Source: Hoplostethus atlanticus | Taxonomy: Eukaryota > Chordata > Actinopteri > Trachichthyiformes > Trachichthyidae | Length of the DNA: 64,000 bases | Direction of reading: 5' to 3' | Assembly: GCA_034670405.1 (NCBI GenBank) | Contig: JAXDDX010000047.1 | Span: forward strand, 3,072,001-3,136,000 | Part shown: piece after piece, positions 13,883 to 26,560 of the stretch | Layout: the number at the start of each line of letters is the position of its first letter | How positions within the stretch are numbered: the first letter of the stretch is position 1 | Notes under the pieces: generated by a model | Databases searched by the model: none | What the model saw: the letters and a program-made list of their open reading frames with translations, nothing else | Told to the model about the DNA's origin: nothing | Made by a program: the position numbers and the translations under genes

Positions 13883-13956
13883 TCTGTGACCCTGAAATTG
13901 ATGTTTGTGCCACCATGTCACTTACTGTTGGAGGAGACGAGAGATACCAAAGTCTC

Positions 13957-13958
13957 TG

Positions 13959-14022
<64 letters not shown>
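13957..14022. repeat. (GT)n microsatellite
   Basis: About 32 units with one CG interruption near the start. Confidence 0.95.
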
Positions 14023-14024
<2 letters not shown>

Positions 14025-14420
14025 TCCTCACCCAGAAGATGACATCACTGACAACATGGCAGGGCAATCACTCATCGTTTTGACCTACTGTACACCGTGG
14101 TGTTAATTACCAAATGAACGTTGGCAGGCAAAGAAATGAATGACATTCACATTTTGTGCTGGGTGTGCATAAAAACATTTATTGGCTACGAGGCGCTTCC
14201 TGGGCTCGGGCTACCAGTTGTGATTGGGCCAATTCATCAATAGCAGATGTCCACTTTTGATGATGGAGCAGGAAATAAATGGCCTCCACTTTCCCCTCGC
14301 TCCCTCATCTCCTCCACTCCACTCCTCCCCTCGTCTCCTGGTAGGAGAGCAGCGAGGAAAGGAGGAGTAGTGAAAAGGCTTTGGGATGCGCCCCTTTTGA
14401 TGTGCTTTTATTGGTTCGCC

Positions 14421-14600
14421 TAAGATGGCCGCCGCAGGAATGTAGTGTTGTCATGGAAATGGGCATTGTTTGGTTCTCTTGACAGTACGTGAAACTGGGT
14501 GGAATGTTGACCTGCCACTAGAATGTCCAGTGAAGCACGACCCTCACCATGGCGACACGACAGCTCTCCCTGCGGCGTTCTGCGGTAGCCATCTTGGCCA
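14421..14600. repeat. Imperfect inverted repeat with YY1-like core
   Basis: CTAAGATGGCCGCCGCAGGA at the left and the reverse complement of a right arm reading CCAAGATGGCTACCGCAGAA match at 16 of 20 positions, about 140 bp apart. AAGATGGC is the core of YY1 sites. Chance or an old MITE are both possible. Confidence 0.35.
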
Positions 14601-15549
14601 TTTGAGAGTATTGATTTCAACAGGGAAGCCCGTTCTATCCTGTGGCATCGCGTATCGTCTCTCCATAGAGGTTAGGGTGGAGGTCACCGGTGAAGAGGAA
14701 TCGCTCTCATCTTAACCCCGCCTGAAACTCGGCCGTCAGTTTGGATTTCTGAGCTTCTGATATCTGATGCTCTACTTTTAAACACCGGTGTGATATTGGT
14801 AACGCCGCCGGATCGCTGATGCAAACGTACAGAGGATTATGGGGTCTCTACAGACTCGGCGCTCCGAGGCTGTCACAACACTTGCATTTAACTGTCGAGC
14901 CGGTGACGTGACAGATCGTGTCACGGGATATTAAACAGCAGTGTAATGCTCAGCCACGCTTTCCTTTAAGAACGTCCGACTGATTTCCTACACGCCAGCG
15001 CCATGTATTGTGTGTGTGTGTTGACTATCAGAACAGACGTCAGCAAACGGGCCTCTCAGGAGTCTCATACCGCACGGAGACAAAGGAAACGCTATGACAA
15101 AAGATGCTGCGAGGCATTAAAACGGAACTGGCATCATCGCCCACTCGTCCAAGCTGAGATGTGTGGAACGCTGAATGCTGTTGCTATCATTTGTATGAAT
15201 TTTCAAAACCAATCAACAGATAACATCTTTCAAAAATACCATTTTAACGTTGACATCCCATTCACATTAAGAGACACCCACTATCATTCGCTCAACAGCT
15301 CTCCCTGTTGGACACTAATGGTTGTACCGCCCTCTAGTGGCTGGCTTCAGAGCCGCTGCCGCTCTCATAGTAATTCAACACAAACATCAGAGCGGCAAAT
15401 AACAGACTGTTTCACATCGTTATGCTTGGCCTTATCTGGTGGAGACTGAAGGACAGTAATTGGATGGCAGTGAGCGTCAGCCAATCACTGGTTCGTCTGT
15501 CCAAAAATAAACAAACTCTATTAGAGTAATGTTGACGATTGTGGATAAT

Positions 15550-15631
15550 GGTGTGTGTGTGTGTGTGTGTGTGCACGCCTGTGAAAGAGAGAGAGGTGTC
15601 TGTACGTATGTATACATGTGTACAGACACCA

Positions 15632-15669
<38 letters not shown>

Positions 15670-15840
15670 ATCATCCACATTCATCAACGTAACTCCAATA
15701 AAGTTAGTCTTGCCGAGTTACCGAGAAAGGAAGTGTGTGCATGTGTGTACAAGTGCAAGCATGCAAGTGTGTGTGTGTGTGCGCATGCGTGTGTGTGTGT
15801 GTACGCATGCCTATGTGTGTGTGTGTGGGGGGGGGGGGGG
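15550..15840. repeat. (GT)n, (CA)n and G14 tracts
   Basis: (GT)n 15550-15573, (CA)n 15636-15668, interrupted GT 15733-15826, then a run of about 14 G at 15827-15840. Confidence 0.9.
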
Positions 15841-16228
15841 TTGCATTTGCGTTGCCGTGTGACTCACCAGTGAATCACGGAGCAGAGAAGGCGAGAGGAG
15901 TTGCGCAAGCCAGGAACCCCTCACTGTCACTTCATTGTTCGCCGTAGCGCCGCTGAAGGTCGGTGGCGTAACCTCGTCGTTAAGAGAAAGCCGAACCACG
16001 GAGGCCGGGATTGGATAATGGGGAGGATGATTCAACAGTCACTGATGTGTCACTGTCAGTATGAGACACCGGGGGGGGCTAGAGTCGATGTAAACGAACC
16101 GTTTCACTTGACAGGACGGGGTGTAGCGAGTAGGAGGGGAAGCATGGAGGCACTCACCCTCCCTAGGCAGTCACAGGTATGAATTATACATGTTGCACCT
16201 ATTTGCTGGAAGATATAATGAAGTGACT

Positions 16229-16265
16229 CACACACACACACACGCACACACACACACACACACAG
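16229..16265. repeat. (CA)n microsatellite
   Basis: About 18 units with one CG interruption. Confidence 0.9.
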
Positions 16266-16517
16266 TCCATCACACACACAATGCCCATCCTGTTTTCCTA
16301 TCTGCAGAATGTGTTGGGAAGGAGGATGGAAGAGGACCTCCCGTCGCTCTTATCTCACTATGCCAAGCCACAGAGAGGAGGAGGAATACTGGCAAAGGAA
16401 AGGAAACTAGTATGTAGTGAAAGAAGGAGAGCGGGGGGGTTTGGACAGCGGTTACAATGAGAGCATCAGCACATGGTGGAAGCTGGGTAAAGGTCAGGAG
16501 TTTGTTGTTCAGGTTAT

Positions 16518-16683
<166 letters not shown>

Positions 16684-18107
16684 TCAATAATAGTACCTAA
16701 ATATACGTAACGTCACAAGGTTTGTCAGATGGATAGAGGAGTCGACTACGAGCTGAAACTGAAATAGCGTGGAAGGTCGACTACGAGCTGAACTGAAATA
16801 GCGTGAGGGTACACTTTACACCAGGGATGTCAGAATGTCTCAGCAAGAAGTGTTTGTCATTTGATAAAGCCAGTAAAGCATCTATCTTCTCCAGCAGTGA
16901 AGATACTCCACAGAGGACTGGAGGTATGCAGGGGTTGGACAGATCGGCTCCCCATCCCCCGTCAGAGTGAGGCAGCCTGGGTAGATACAGCTTGCTTATC
17001 GCTCCTCTGAGGCATCGCTCTCCGGCTCCTTCTCTGCTTTCTGCTGACTCACGGCTTTTAAAGGGGCGCTAAGGGAGGCAATGTGTGTGTGTGTGTGTGT
17101 GTGTGTCTTCTGAAGTTTGTGTGATTACATGTGTGCCTCTTTGTATTTGCGTCTGATCTGAAGTTTGTGCATGATTATGTGTGTGTTTCCTTAGCTTTCC
17201 CTGTTCCCTGTAAAACGACATGTAAGCCCTTAGTTCCCACCTAACCAAACAGGAGCCTTCTGTAGTTTGGATGCCGATCAGTCATCATTTGCTAAAAAGA
17301 CAGAGAGTAATAAGCTATCAAAATGCCCGGACACGTTCAGCCGTAAACCTCCAAGTCCCTCAACCAAGCCGTCCTAATGAAACCGTGAGAGACAAGAGCC
17401 ATTGAAGAAACACTGAGCATCTGTTTAGATGTCTACGGCTGCCAGAAGACACCGAGCCGTCCATAAAGAATAGAATTTTTTTGTCTGTCAAGATGTTGTC
17501 TTTAAAACAGATAGAGCTCACAGACACTCCCTTTAAAACATCCTCACCTCAGCGAACACTGATAAAAAACAACAACACAGCATGGTTAAATCAGAGCCTC
17601 TTAAAAAGGCTCTTTCTCACAAATGTCTAGTAACAGTTGAATGTAGAGGCTAGCGGGCCTGACGTGCATCACCAAGTCACACATAATCAGCGGTACACAA
17701 GCAGGCATGGATAAAAATGTTCCTCCAATCCCAGTGAAGCACATGGCAACAATAGTTCCAGGAAGCCCCGAAATAGAGACAGGAAGTCCACTTAGTTAAC
17801 ACAATAAAACATGTTGAGGTCGCAACACACACACAACTGCCAAGCAGATAAAGAGATCATCTCACTTACTCTATGAGGTCCTCCATTCTGGCTCCATGGG
17901 GATCCAGTGGCTCCCCTGGTTGCTGTGTTGCTGGCCCTCTTCTGACAGTGTGACTGCTGCTCTTACCTAGCAACATATAGAGGTATTAGCCGGTTAGCAG
18001 TTAGCATGCACCTGGGGTAGATTATGAGGACTTTGTGGAAGACGGGTGGGGTGAGGGGGGTGTGTTGTTCACTTGTTTACCGTCATCACTCATTTAAACA
18101 GGAGGCT

Positions 18108-18195
18108 CACACACACACACACACACACACCATTGTCTTTTCTTTTCTTTCCTCTACATCTTTCTTCCTCTCTGTCTCTCTCTCTCTCTCTCTCT
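18108..18195. repeat. (CA)n and (CT)n tracts
   Basis: CA units at 18108-18130 and CT units at 18173-18195. Confidence 0.9.
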
Positions 18196-18255
18196 CACGG
18201 GGCCTCTTTTAGTCTTCTCAGATCTTTGAGGTATTGAATTTCAAAGTTGTCCTTA

Positions 18256-18486
18256 CACCATGTGATTTATGATGCCTAGCCTCCGCCGTCTCCGGCTTTC
18301 CCGTACGTCTTCATAATGATTCACCCGGTCTCTCCCGCTGACATCTGAAGAACGCGAAGAAACGTTGGAAGCACGTGAGCGTGGGGCCGGGATCATCAAG
18401 AGCTCTCCGTCGCTGTCATTTGATCCCTTGGCGAAGGATTTTGCCGCTCCGTTCGTAGCCACCACCGGGTCACTTCTGATTTTTGT
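18256..18486 (-). CDS. Possible minus-strand coding exon, unidentified
   Basis: A 77-codon open stretch between in-frame stops reads SDPVVATNGAAKSFAKGSND, then an RSRASNVSSRSSDVSGRDR segment and a terminal ESRRRRRLG. The composition is protein-like (Ser/Arg-rich, no repeat). There is a CAG at a plausible acceptor position but a poor pyrimidine tract, no ATG, and only a weak donor near the end. It could be a terminal exon, a mobile-element remnant or chance. Confidence 0.2.
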
Positions 18487-18635
18487 TATTTAGCACACGT
18501 ACTTGAACAACTGTTCAGTAGATGGATGTCTTTAATGGGCTTTGTGGAAAAGATTTCATTTATTATGTTCAGCTGAGTGAATCCATTATCTGCACATGTA
18601 TAGACATTCACTGATCTGAGAACACACACATTCAT

Positions 18636-18681
<46 letters not shown>

Positions 18682-19726
18682 CTAAACTCCAATCTGCTTT
18701 CCGCTCAAGCGCACCTTTAAACCCTCCTCAAAGCCTCCTCTATACCACCACCGCTACTGAGCTACTTATAACGCAGGAAAACACTCAGCACCTGGATAAA
18801 CTGTGTATGGGTGGTGCCACCTCTCTCGCCCCGAGCCTGCTGGGTAATTAGGCGGAACATCTGGCGAGAGGGGGGAAACATATTGTCAGGTTGAACTCAG
18901 GAGACGCGCCGTGCGATCCAAAGCGCTGAATGTGTGGAAGGTGAGCCGCAATTATATTTGTGATTTCCCCCGGGGGGGGGGGGCGGGCCGCGACCTGGCC
19001 CCGTCATCGGTGATAAGGAGCCCATCTCATCTCTCCTGAGCTTCATAGTGAAATCCTGGCAAAGCAAGGACGGCCGATGTTGACGGTATGTGCTGTAAAG
19101 GTCACAGATACCAACTTTGATGAAGCTACTGGGCAGTACAACAATGACTCGTACCCAAGAGCATCATGGCTGTGGTGTTTTTGAGCTCAGACTAGAATCT
19201 CTAAAAGTTTTGACAAATATTTAACAAAGCAGACCTTCGACTACAACACCCAGGCAGGCAGCAAACTGTAAACTGGAGGAAACGTCTTACTCACTGTTGT
19301 CTCACCTTTATTAATACAGGAAGTCTTGAAGCACAACTCCTGGTTTTCTTTCATGTGATGAAGATTTTGTCCCAAAATTTGAAATATGCTGCAGCTCTCC
19401 CAATTATTTAGCATTAGTAGTGGCTACATGTGGGTGTTTGTATGACTACTGCCAAACCTTGCCTGGTATTTGTGCTACTCTCAAACCACAGGATCGTCTA
19501 TCTATCCACACAAGAAGTGTTCCTTATGTTTTTCCTATTTCATGTACAGCCTGTCTGTATGTACCCTTTCTCTCTCTTGCCCAAGTCATCCGCATTCACA
19601 CCTTAGCTTCCACCTAGTCAAGCATACTAATCTGGGATGTAACTTGGGGCAGTGGGCAGCCGCTGCCTCCCTGGCCCATCAAACATGCATTAGAAACAGA
19701 TGTATCTTTGATGTATTCATTTTGCC

Positions 19727-19761
<35 letters not shown>

Positions 19762-19884
19762 TGTGAGTGTATTTCCAGGCCCTGCGGGTACAAGTAAGAC
19801 TGAGGAGGCGTTGCGGCATGCCCCGACAGACAGGCAGAGAGGGACGGCCGACGCAGCTACGCAATCATGCATCAGCTTCCGATG

Positions 19885-20370
19885 TTAAAGGGAAATTCCA
19901 CCCAAAAAATGCTCTTACACTGTTAAATATCACCAGTCTGTGATGGTCGATGCATATTGTGATGAAGTGTTGTCATTTTTTACATTTCCCAGAGTGACTT
20001 TCAACAACCCCCAGAGAACTTGCCTCCACCTGTTGTAATCAGCTGAGTTTTACATGTAGGTGGAGAGGGCGATAACAGGAGCCATAGCGATGGTGACGGC
20101 GAGAGAGCTTCCAGTAGAGAAAAAGCGAGTCGTACCCCTTACTCAAAATGCAAGGTGTCTTACGGCCATTGATGTTTTAGATAACTTAAAATGTTCGGCT
20201 AACAAACTCCATTGTAGCTGTACTGGAACGTGACGTCACATCATCAACGTTTGGCCAGTTATCCACGGGAATAAGAACCCAGGAATGGACTAAGGAATTC
20301 AAGGTACATGGGCAATGGCTTTTTTGTTTTTAACAGTGTTAAAGTGTTTTAGGGTGGATTTTTCCTTTAA
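19885..20370 (+). mobile_element. MITE-like element, most complete copy, TTAA-ended inverted termini
   Basis: Left end TTAAAGGGAAATTCCACCC, right end AGGGTGGATTTTTCCTTTAA; the right end reverse-complemented is TTAAAGGAAAAATCCACCCT. The two match at about 17 of 20 positions. The inner terminal words (CTGTTAAA left, TTTAACAGTGTTAAA right) are also inverted. About 486 bp, no coding capacity. TTAA at both ends suggests a piggyBac-like target, but a TA target is possible. The interior matches copies at about 110-600 and 54195-54585. Confidence 0.75.
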
Positions 20371-20871
20371 AAATAACAGCAAGGTGATGTTCAGTGCAGT
20401 GACTACCTTTAAAAGTCCCACAGGTAAAGAGAGAAATGGAATGGATGAACTGGAAACTGGAAGCCTTAGTGTCTCTCGGTCTTAGGTTAGCTCACAGTGC
20501 AACGTGCACCCACCCACTGACAAGAGTGGATGCTGATGTTTGGAAATTCTGCTGACTTTGCACTGTAGGACAGGTAATGGCTCTGATCCATGAGGCTGTC
20601 ATCTTTATCCACCTGGGAGTCATGAACGTTTCCCTGGCGCATGGCTGTAAACAAGTAAAATCACCATTCAGCAGAGGGGAGCACTTACAGTACATCCTGC
20701 TTGTCACTCGCTGCACTAGCTGCCTGTGTGTGTGTGTGTGTGCGTGTGTGTGTGTGTGTGTGTGCCTTCCTCCTTCCCCCTCCTTGAACTGGGGTTGGTG
20801 TCCCCGTCCTGTCGTCACATGAGGCATGAGGCCACGGCCATGTAAAGTGACCCTGACCTCCCTTTCCACCA

Positions 20872-21876
20872 TCACACACAGATATACACAGACAGTACTG
20901 TTAGGTTGTCGCACACACACACATACATATCTACACATTCACACACACACACACAAATTAAACATACCGTAATGGTGCACAAACAGACAGACATATTCTG
21001 TCTCTCATGTGGAAGTGCGCACACACGCACACACAAACAGACAGAAACACCTCTTTCCTTTTCCCTCAAGACAATTGCGTTGCTCACTCTCTCATGTGGA
21101 AGCCGGTCATTTCCACATGTGTGTTGGCCATAAAACAGCAAAGGGACGCTAAAAGCATCCCTTTCCTGAGTAGCAGGGTCACAATCTGCCTCATATAAAC
21201 ACAGGACACACCTTAACCCAACAGTTTCCACACATCCTACTGACCCCCTTAACTCCAACACTGTCACAAAGTAGTCTGTCTTTTCACGGACCAATGGACA
21301 TATTAGTGATCGAGTGCGGTAGCCTCCAAAAAAACTGTTATAAAATACACAATCTTTGTCATTTTGTTTCAGACTTTCTAGGACGTTTTTTTTGGACAGT
21401 TTGGTGGCAACAAAGCCAGCAAAACTAAGCACTGAAGCTGTTCTCTTTTGTGTCTCCCGACGTGCCTTGCGCTGGGTTTCCCTGGCATTGTCATGACAAC
21501 AGTGTGTACGCACCGACACTAGCCTTTGAAAACAATACACCCACCAAAAGTTGACTGGGCTAACAACTTTCGTTCGTTTCTGGCACGTAAGTCCAAAACT
21601 ATAGTGAAAAGTCACGCCCGGGGTGACTTTCTTTCGTACAAACGTGGGTTTCGTATAAAAGTGTTCAAGAAAAGACTCAAAATCAGTGTACAAGGATGCG
21701 TTCATTCCCATACCTGATTGACAAAGGAGTCTTCCAAGTATTCCCGGACCGTCTTTGGTGTATTCCCGTTTCTCCACGGAATATGATTTGTACACCGATA
21801 CTTTTATTGGCAACTTTTCCCCCAAGCGTGTGTCCCGTGGAGTAGTGGTCCGTACTATGAGCACTTCAAGCGACAT
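20872..21876 (-). other. Long orphan open frame (334 codons), function unknown
   Basis: An uninterrupted minus-strand frame starts at ATG 21876 (MSLEVLIVRTTTPRDTRLGE). The last 60 or so codons are (GT)n-type read-through (CVCVC). The first 270 codons are not repetitive and are Cys/Lys/Arg-rich with no domain I recognise. A possible donor, AATCAG|GTATGG, lies at 21714, so only the first 54 codons might be an exon. It may equally be a chance frame. Confidence 0.2.
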
Positions 21877-22049
21877 GTGAGGAACGACGTCCAGTCTTAA
21901 CTTTTCTCCGCCCAGACTCGCTCATTCTTTATCCTTCTGCCCGCGTCTATCAGAGGATGCCTTGCCCCGCCTCACTCCCCCCTAACGATAAATCACCTTA
22001 ATACTCCTGTAGAGACTGACTGTGTCTGTGGCATCAGTAGTGCGTTCAT

Positions 22050-22160
22050 AGTGATAATATCATACTTTAATATCATACTTTTCATACTTTTCATACTTTT
22101 TAATATCATACTTTTTCATACTTCTATACTATCATACTATCATATACTATCATACTTCAT
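22050..22160. repeat. Short AT-rich direct repeats (ATCATACTTT-like)
   Basis: Repeated TCATACTTT, AATATCATACTT and CATACTATCATA words over about 110 bp. Confidence 0.8.
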
Positions 22161-22835
22161 CTCCTACTGTATCACTATAATATGCCTTTACGAGTTTATA
22201 GTTTTGCTTTGTATACTATCGTTCTAATGTTATTGTTATAAGATAGTTTTTCGGACGGGAAAACACCCGTCAAAGTTAATTCGCTTTGTCCTAATGTTAT
22301 TAAATCCTTAAATCCATTCGTAGTTTTATTTAATCCAATTTCTTTCTGCCGCACTGGTACAAACATCTGTCAATCCTAGTCAACTCTCGTGATTGATTAT
22401 ACTCGGGGCAATTATCCTAATAGAACATGAATTGGTTTCTGTACTCCGTTTTATCTCTCGCCGATATAGGCCTAATCCTTTGAAATTCCCCCGGTTCAAA
22501 CAAACCGGGTGACACCGGCATTAATAGAGCTAATCCCGACTCTCAGAGTGTTTCACATGCTGTGATTTATCCATCGTAGGCTTAAAGAAATAGGCAATTA
22601 AGACAGTTTAAAAAACAAAGAGTAAACTTAAAAGACTTTTAAAACATTACAAATTGTATGGGCCTCTACTAGGCTACGTGTATTTTTCGTGTATTTTTGG
22701 ACCCCAGGAAGACCCTCATGGGGACCCTCAATAAAGAGTTACGAAATCTAACATTTAGACGAAATAAAGCCTATACAGAAATTACGTTTCCTCAGTAAAC
22801 TAGTAACTACATTAAAGGCTTTAGATAGTTGTCAT

Positions 22836-22842
22836 TATTGTA

Positions 22843-22876
<34 letters not shown>

Positions 22877-22995
22877 GCAGTAGTAGTGACAGTAATAGTA
22901 GTAGTAGTAATAGTAGTAGTAGTAGCAGTAGTGATATTAGTAGCCTTATTGTTATTATAATTATTATTATTAGTAGTAGTAGTGGCAGTAATGGT
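22836..22995. repeat. Imperfect trinucleotide (ATT/AGT)n tract
   Basis: (TTA)n followed by mixed AGT/AGC/AAT triplets over about 160 bp. Both minus frames here read as runs of Asn/Thr or Ile/Leu. Confidence 0.9.
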
Positions 22996-23055
22996 ATCAT
23001 CACCACCATCAATAAGATCATTTAATAGACCCGTAGGACAGCACAATACCATTAG

Positions 23056-23130
23056 GCCCCAGTGGCCTAATGGATAAAGCACTGCCCTCTTATAGTCAGC
23101 CGCTGGGGGTTTGATTCACATTTATAGTGC
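23056..23130 (+). pseudogene. tRNA-Arg-like pseudogene or tRNA-derived SINE head
   Basis: GCCCCAGTGGCCTAATGGAT is the 5' half of vertebrate tRNA-Arg, with an intact A-box (TGGCCTAATGG). The anticodon arm is degenerate (loop CTCTTAT, suggesting TCT). The T-arm region reads GGTTTGATTCA instead of GGTTCGAATCC, and no 3' acceptor strand pairs with GCCCC. Not a functional tRNA. Confidence 0.6.
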
Positions 23131-24189
23131 CTAAAAGCAGAGAGGAGGATCCATAACCCAGAAGTTGATGGATAGAAGCTATTTTAAATATACAATGATC
23201 ACATTTTCTGCGACATTACTCTTGGGCGCTTGAGATCAAGCCATCTACCAAATGGGATATGTGGGCTTTTTGCCCATAAAATGACAAGGGCAAAAAGCAG
23301 GTGAAAACGCTGTCAGAGGCCTGACTTAAAAGTGAGTCATTCAGAAACTTCAAAGCTTAGTCATTTAGCCTACATACAGTGAATAATATTCCTTTATACA
23401 ATGAAGCCATTGTGTGTGCCCATAATCAAAGATGATAAAAATCACTATAGAGATGTTGTATTGAACTTTAAGAGGACCTGGGGATCAATTTCAGACTCGT
23501 AATATATTAAATATGCAGTTTTTATTCCAATTAGAGCGTTTCGCATTTTTTTCCATCCTAAGGCAATAGCCCCAGAAAAAGTGACACTGATATGGGTCAA
23601 TTTCACAGCGTGCCACTAGATGACACTGGTACTCTATATGTAGATTGCCTCTGTTTGTTGGGCAATCTGGTCTGAGATTTTGAAGATTTAACTCGATGGC
23701 CACAACAAATGAATTAGTAATGGTAGCTGATAATTTTGGAAAAAGGGAAAACGAGGCATGTTAGATATTTCAATAAACCAATTAATTAATGATTTATTTT
23801 GGCTTATCTCTGTGTCAGACCAGCCTGAGATCCAAATAGCCAATTTTTTCCCACTAATAAATCAAACAAATCTATAATTTAATTATATTTTCATAGAATG
23901 GTTATTTGTAACGTTATTTTCTATCAAAAGATGACGAGTACCGCGCCCGGATATCCTAGTTGAAAATGTAGGCCCTTTTGAACATGGGAAATGAAGTTTA
24001 TCTCCTCTCATTCCCAAATGCATTTTACGCACACTGATCTGCGCGCACACTGCAGATTCATTCCCACTGCGCATAAAACGTACGTGTAGCCTCTCTTTGC
24101 TCCTTGGAGATTCCCCTTCCTTCCTGGGGTGTTTGAGGTAAACGTACGCGATCGCATCAGTCTCGTCAATCCTCGATGGAGTGGAAATA

Positions 24190-24397
24190 AACTGGCAATA
24201 AATGTGTTTTAACAAATAGCCGAAAACATGCACCGGAACGCGAAGCTAACGCGCGGAAAGGCAACGTTAGCCGGCAGCTAACGCTCGCCAAAGTGCAATC
24301 CAGGAAGAACTTATCGTTTCGATGGTTGGGAAAAGTTAACGCGCTCACGACTGAAAAATACGAATAATTTCCCTTCAACCTGGCTGGGCATTTTGAG
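24190..24397 (+). promoter_or_regulatory. Candidate promoter and noncoding first exon upstream of capn15
   Basis: A CpG-bearing stretch (GCGAAGCTAACGCGCGG and following) of the kind seen at teleost housekeeping starts ends in a good donor, TTTGAG|GTAAGA at 24397/24398. Assigning it to capn15 is inference from strand and position. A short minus-strand transcript is also possible. Confidence 0.3.
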
Positions 24398-26539
24398 GTA
24401 AGAAGACTTCTGACTGAACTTAACGAAGTAGACAGCTTCATAGCAATGTTGGTAATGTCAGTCAAATTGAATAAGAGTGTCTTTGTTTACATGGTCCCCG
24501 GCGTCCCCGGCTCCCGCTGGCTCAATGGGATTGTTCAGAGTTTTAATCTGGCTGCACTGCAGCTAATGTTAATTTCAGTGACAGGGCTCCCAAGGTGAGA
24601 CTTAGATTCAATTTGCCCACAGATTGCCTGATTTTATGGGAATAGCTCATATATTTATATAAAGTCTGTGAAGCTCATATTATTTCAGCCCCACTGCCCA
24701 GCACAGAATAATGGACTCCTAACAGTTTGATAGTTTATCAAAACTTCAGTTAAAATTCTCTCTTGGCTTGCCTGCTGCAGGGAGGTCAGAGTCAGCTGCA
24801 GAAGAGTCCCTGGAGATGGTAGGGATTCATGGACTCACTCAAGGACACTTCAGCAGGGCGGATGCTTACTGACATGGGGCCTGAACAGGGGTCCTCCAGC
24901 TGACGGTCTCTTTCACCACTAGGTCACCCCGATGATAGAAAAACATATAATAGAATGGGCGGTAAAATACAATGCACAAGTATATGTGATTTAGTTGGAG
25001 GCTAATTAGGAGTGAACTAGTGGATTTGTATTCTGCTTTGAGCCTATCAGTGGATGGGTGGGTGGGGGGGTAGTATAGTGATTACAACCTACAGTGTACT
25101 GTGAAATCAGTTCACATCCTCCTTCTCTGCCATCAGTGAATGGAAATGAGAAATATTATCCAACCCCGCCCTCCCTCCCTCCCACCTCCACTGACTGAGA
25201 CAGCTGGTGCATCTCTCTGGGTGCTGACTTACTGAGGGACAGGTGGTCTTAAGACAAACAGGTGCAGCCTTAACAAAGGGTTACAGTCCCCTGGCTAGGC
25301 CTGGTTTATGAGCAGTATTTTTTTTTTTTGTGCTTGCACACTAATATTGGTTTTGCAGTCCCATAACTACTGTCTTTCTGCACAAGCTGCTTTAAGAAGT
25401 AGTTAGCATCTGTATTGGTATCCATATTTCTGTGCGTTGTTGCTCTGTAAAGACAATCTAGTTTTGTTAAAAGTGCTTTATGAGTAAAATTTGACTTAAC
25501 ACGATTAAAAATGACACTGACCGATATCTGGTCCAGGTGATTGCCCAACCTACATTCCAATGTTCAGACAGTGAACATTGGACCACATGGCCGCACAATC
25601 ATTTTATAACGAATGCATTTCTGTAAACTAACAAAGAACTGATTGTTCCTGTTGCATGGCGCAGACATGATACCAGCACCAGTCTTCTGCTCTGGTATTT
25701 GGGTGAGAGTTTCGTCCAACACCAATAGTATGTTTCATCCTCTATACAAACGCAGTTGTGTTATGGTGGCGTTGTCGAACCAGTTTCAGTCTCAACAAAA
25801 CAGGAAAAGGCTACAGAGAGCTCTGTACATGTGTAACACGCCCTTCCAGGCCAACCTGTCTTAGCAGAGTGCCAGACAAGTATAGCCTGACTCACCTCCC
25901 ACACAGTCAGTCTAGGTGGTGCTGCAATGGCAGCTCTATAGCTCATTCATGGCTAATGGTTAACCCGCTGCTCTCTATGTCACAAAAGATGAGTGAGTCA
26001 TTGGCTTCTATGTTTAGGCCTGTGCTTTAACTATTGCATTGTATTGTCAGTGATCTCTGAGGACTGGAAGAAGGAGCGGTTGAGATCAGGAATGAGGTCA
26101 GCAAAGTGAGAGCTGAAGTGGAAGAGAGAGAGGACGTGATGGGAGAAGCGAGAGAGGAGAGGGGAAGTTTGAAGGCTTATCTCAGTAATGTGAAGGGACA
26201 GTTGAGCAATGATGAGTGTTGCAGTCACCCACAGTCTTCTTGTTAACCCTTCACTGCCTCCTCTGGCACAGACTACCCAGACTGTTGTCCTTCTTCCTCC
26301 AGGAACCAACAGATTAAGGTGATATGGAGAGATTGGGGCTAATAGACCTGTGTGTAAATGACATGTGAAGGTGTAAAGTGCTTTCCCAGAATAAACACGC
26401 CTCTTGTTTTCTACCCTGTTTTTGATATTCTTCACTATTAGGACCATTCACATTAATGGTTAACACCTCTGCGGGTCGGACTCGTTGTTTGTGTTTATTT
26501 AAATCTCTTGAATGTAGCCCTCCAGTTCCCCTCTGGTCG

Positions 26540-26560
26540 ATTGGCCAGTGCGCATGCGCG
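26540..26560 (+). promoter_or_regulatory. Inverted CCAAT box plus palindromic NRF1 site
   Basis: ATTGG at 26540-26544 lies five bases before TGCGCATGCGCG (26549-26560), a full match to the NRF1 consensus YGCGCAYGCGCR. A second ATTGG follows near 26980. This pairing is typical of TATA-less CpG promoters. It sits about 2.1 kb upstream of the exon at 28656 and is the best promoter candidate for that capn15 transcript. Confidence 0.45.

Noticed and set aside
13162-14106. 314- and 305-codon Ser/Pro/Leu frames
   Set aside because: Read-through of a 20-bp polypyrimidine minisatellite followed by (GT)n.
15003-15449. 148-codon frame MYCVCVLTIRTDV...
   Set aside because: No domain, GT-tract start, no splice context; probably chance.
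25306-25560. Minus-strand 84-codon frame ending at a poly(A)-like run (T12 on plus at 25319)
   Set aside because: Could be a retroposed fragment, but I found no target-site duplication or recognisable family.
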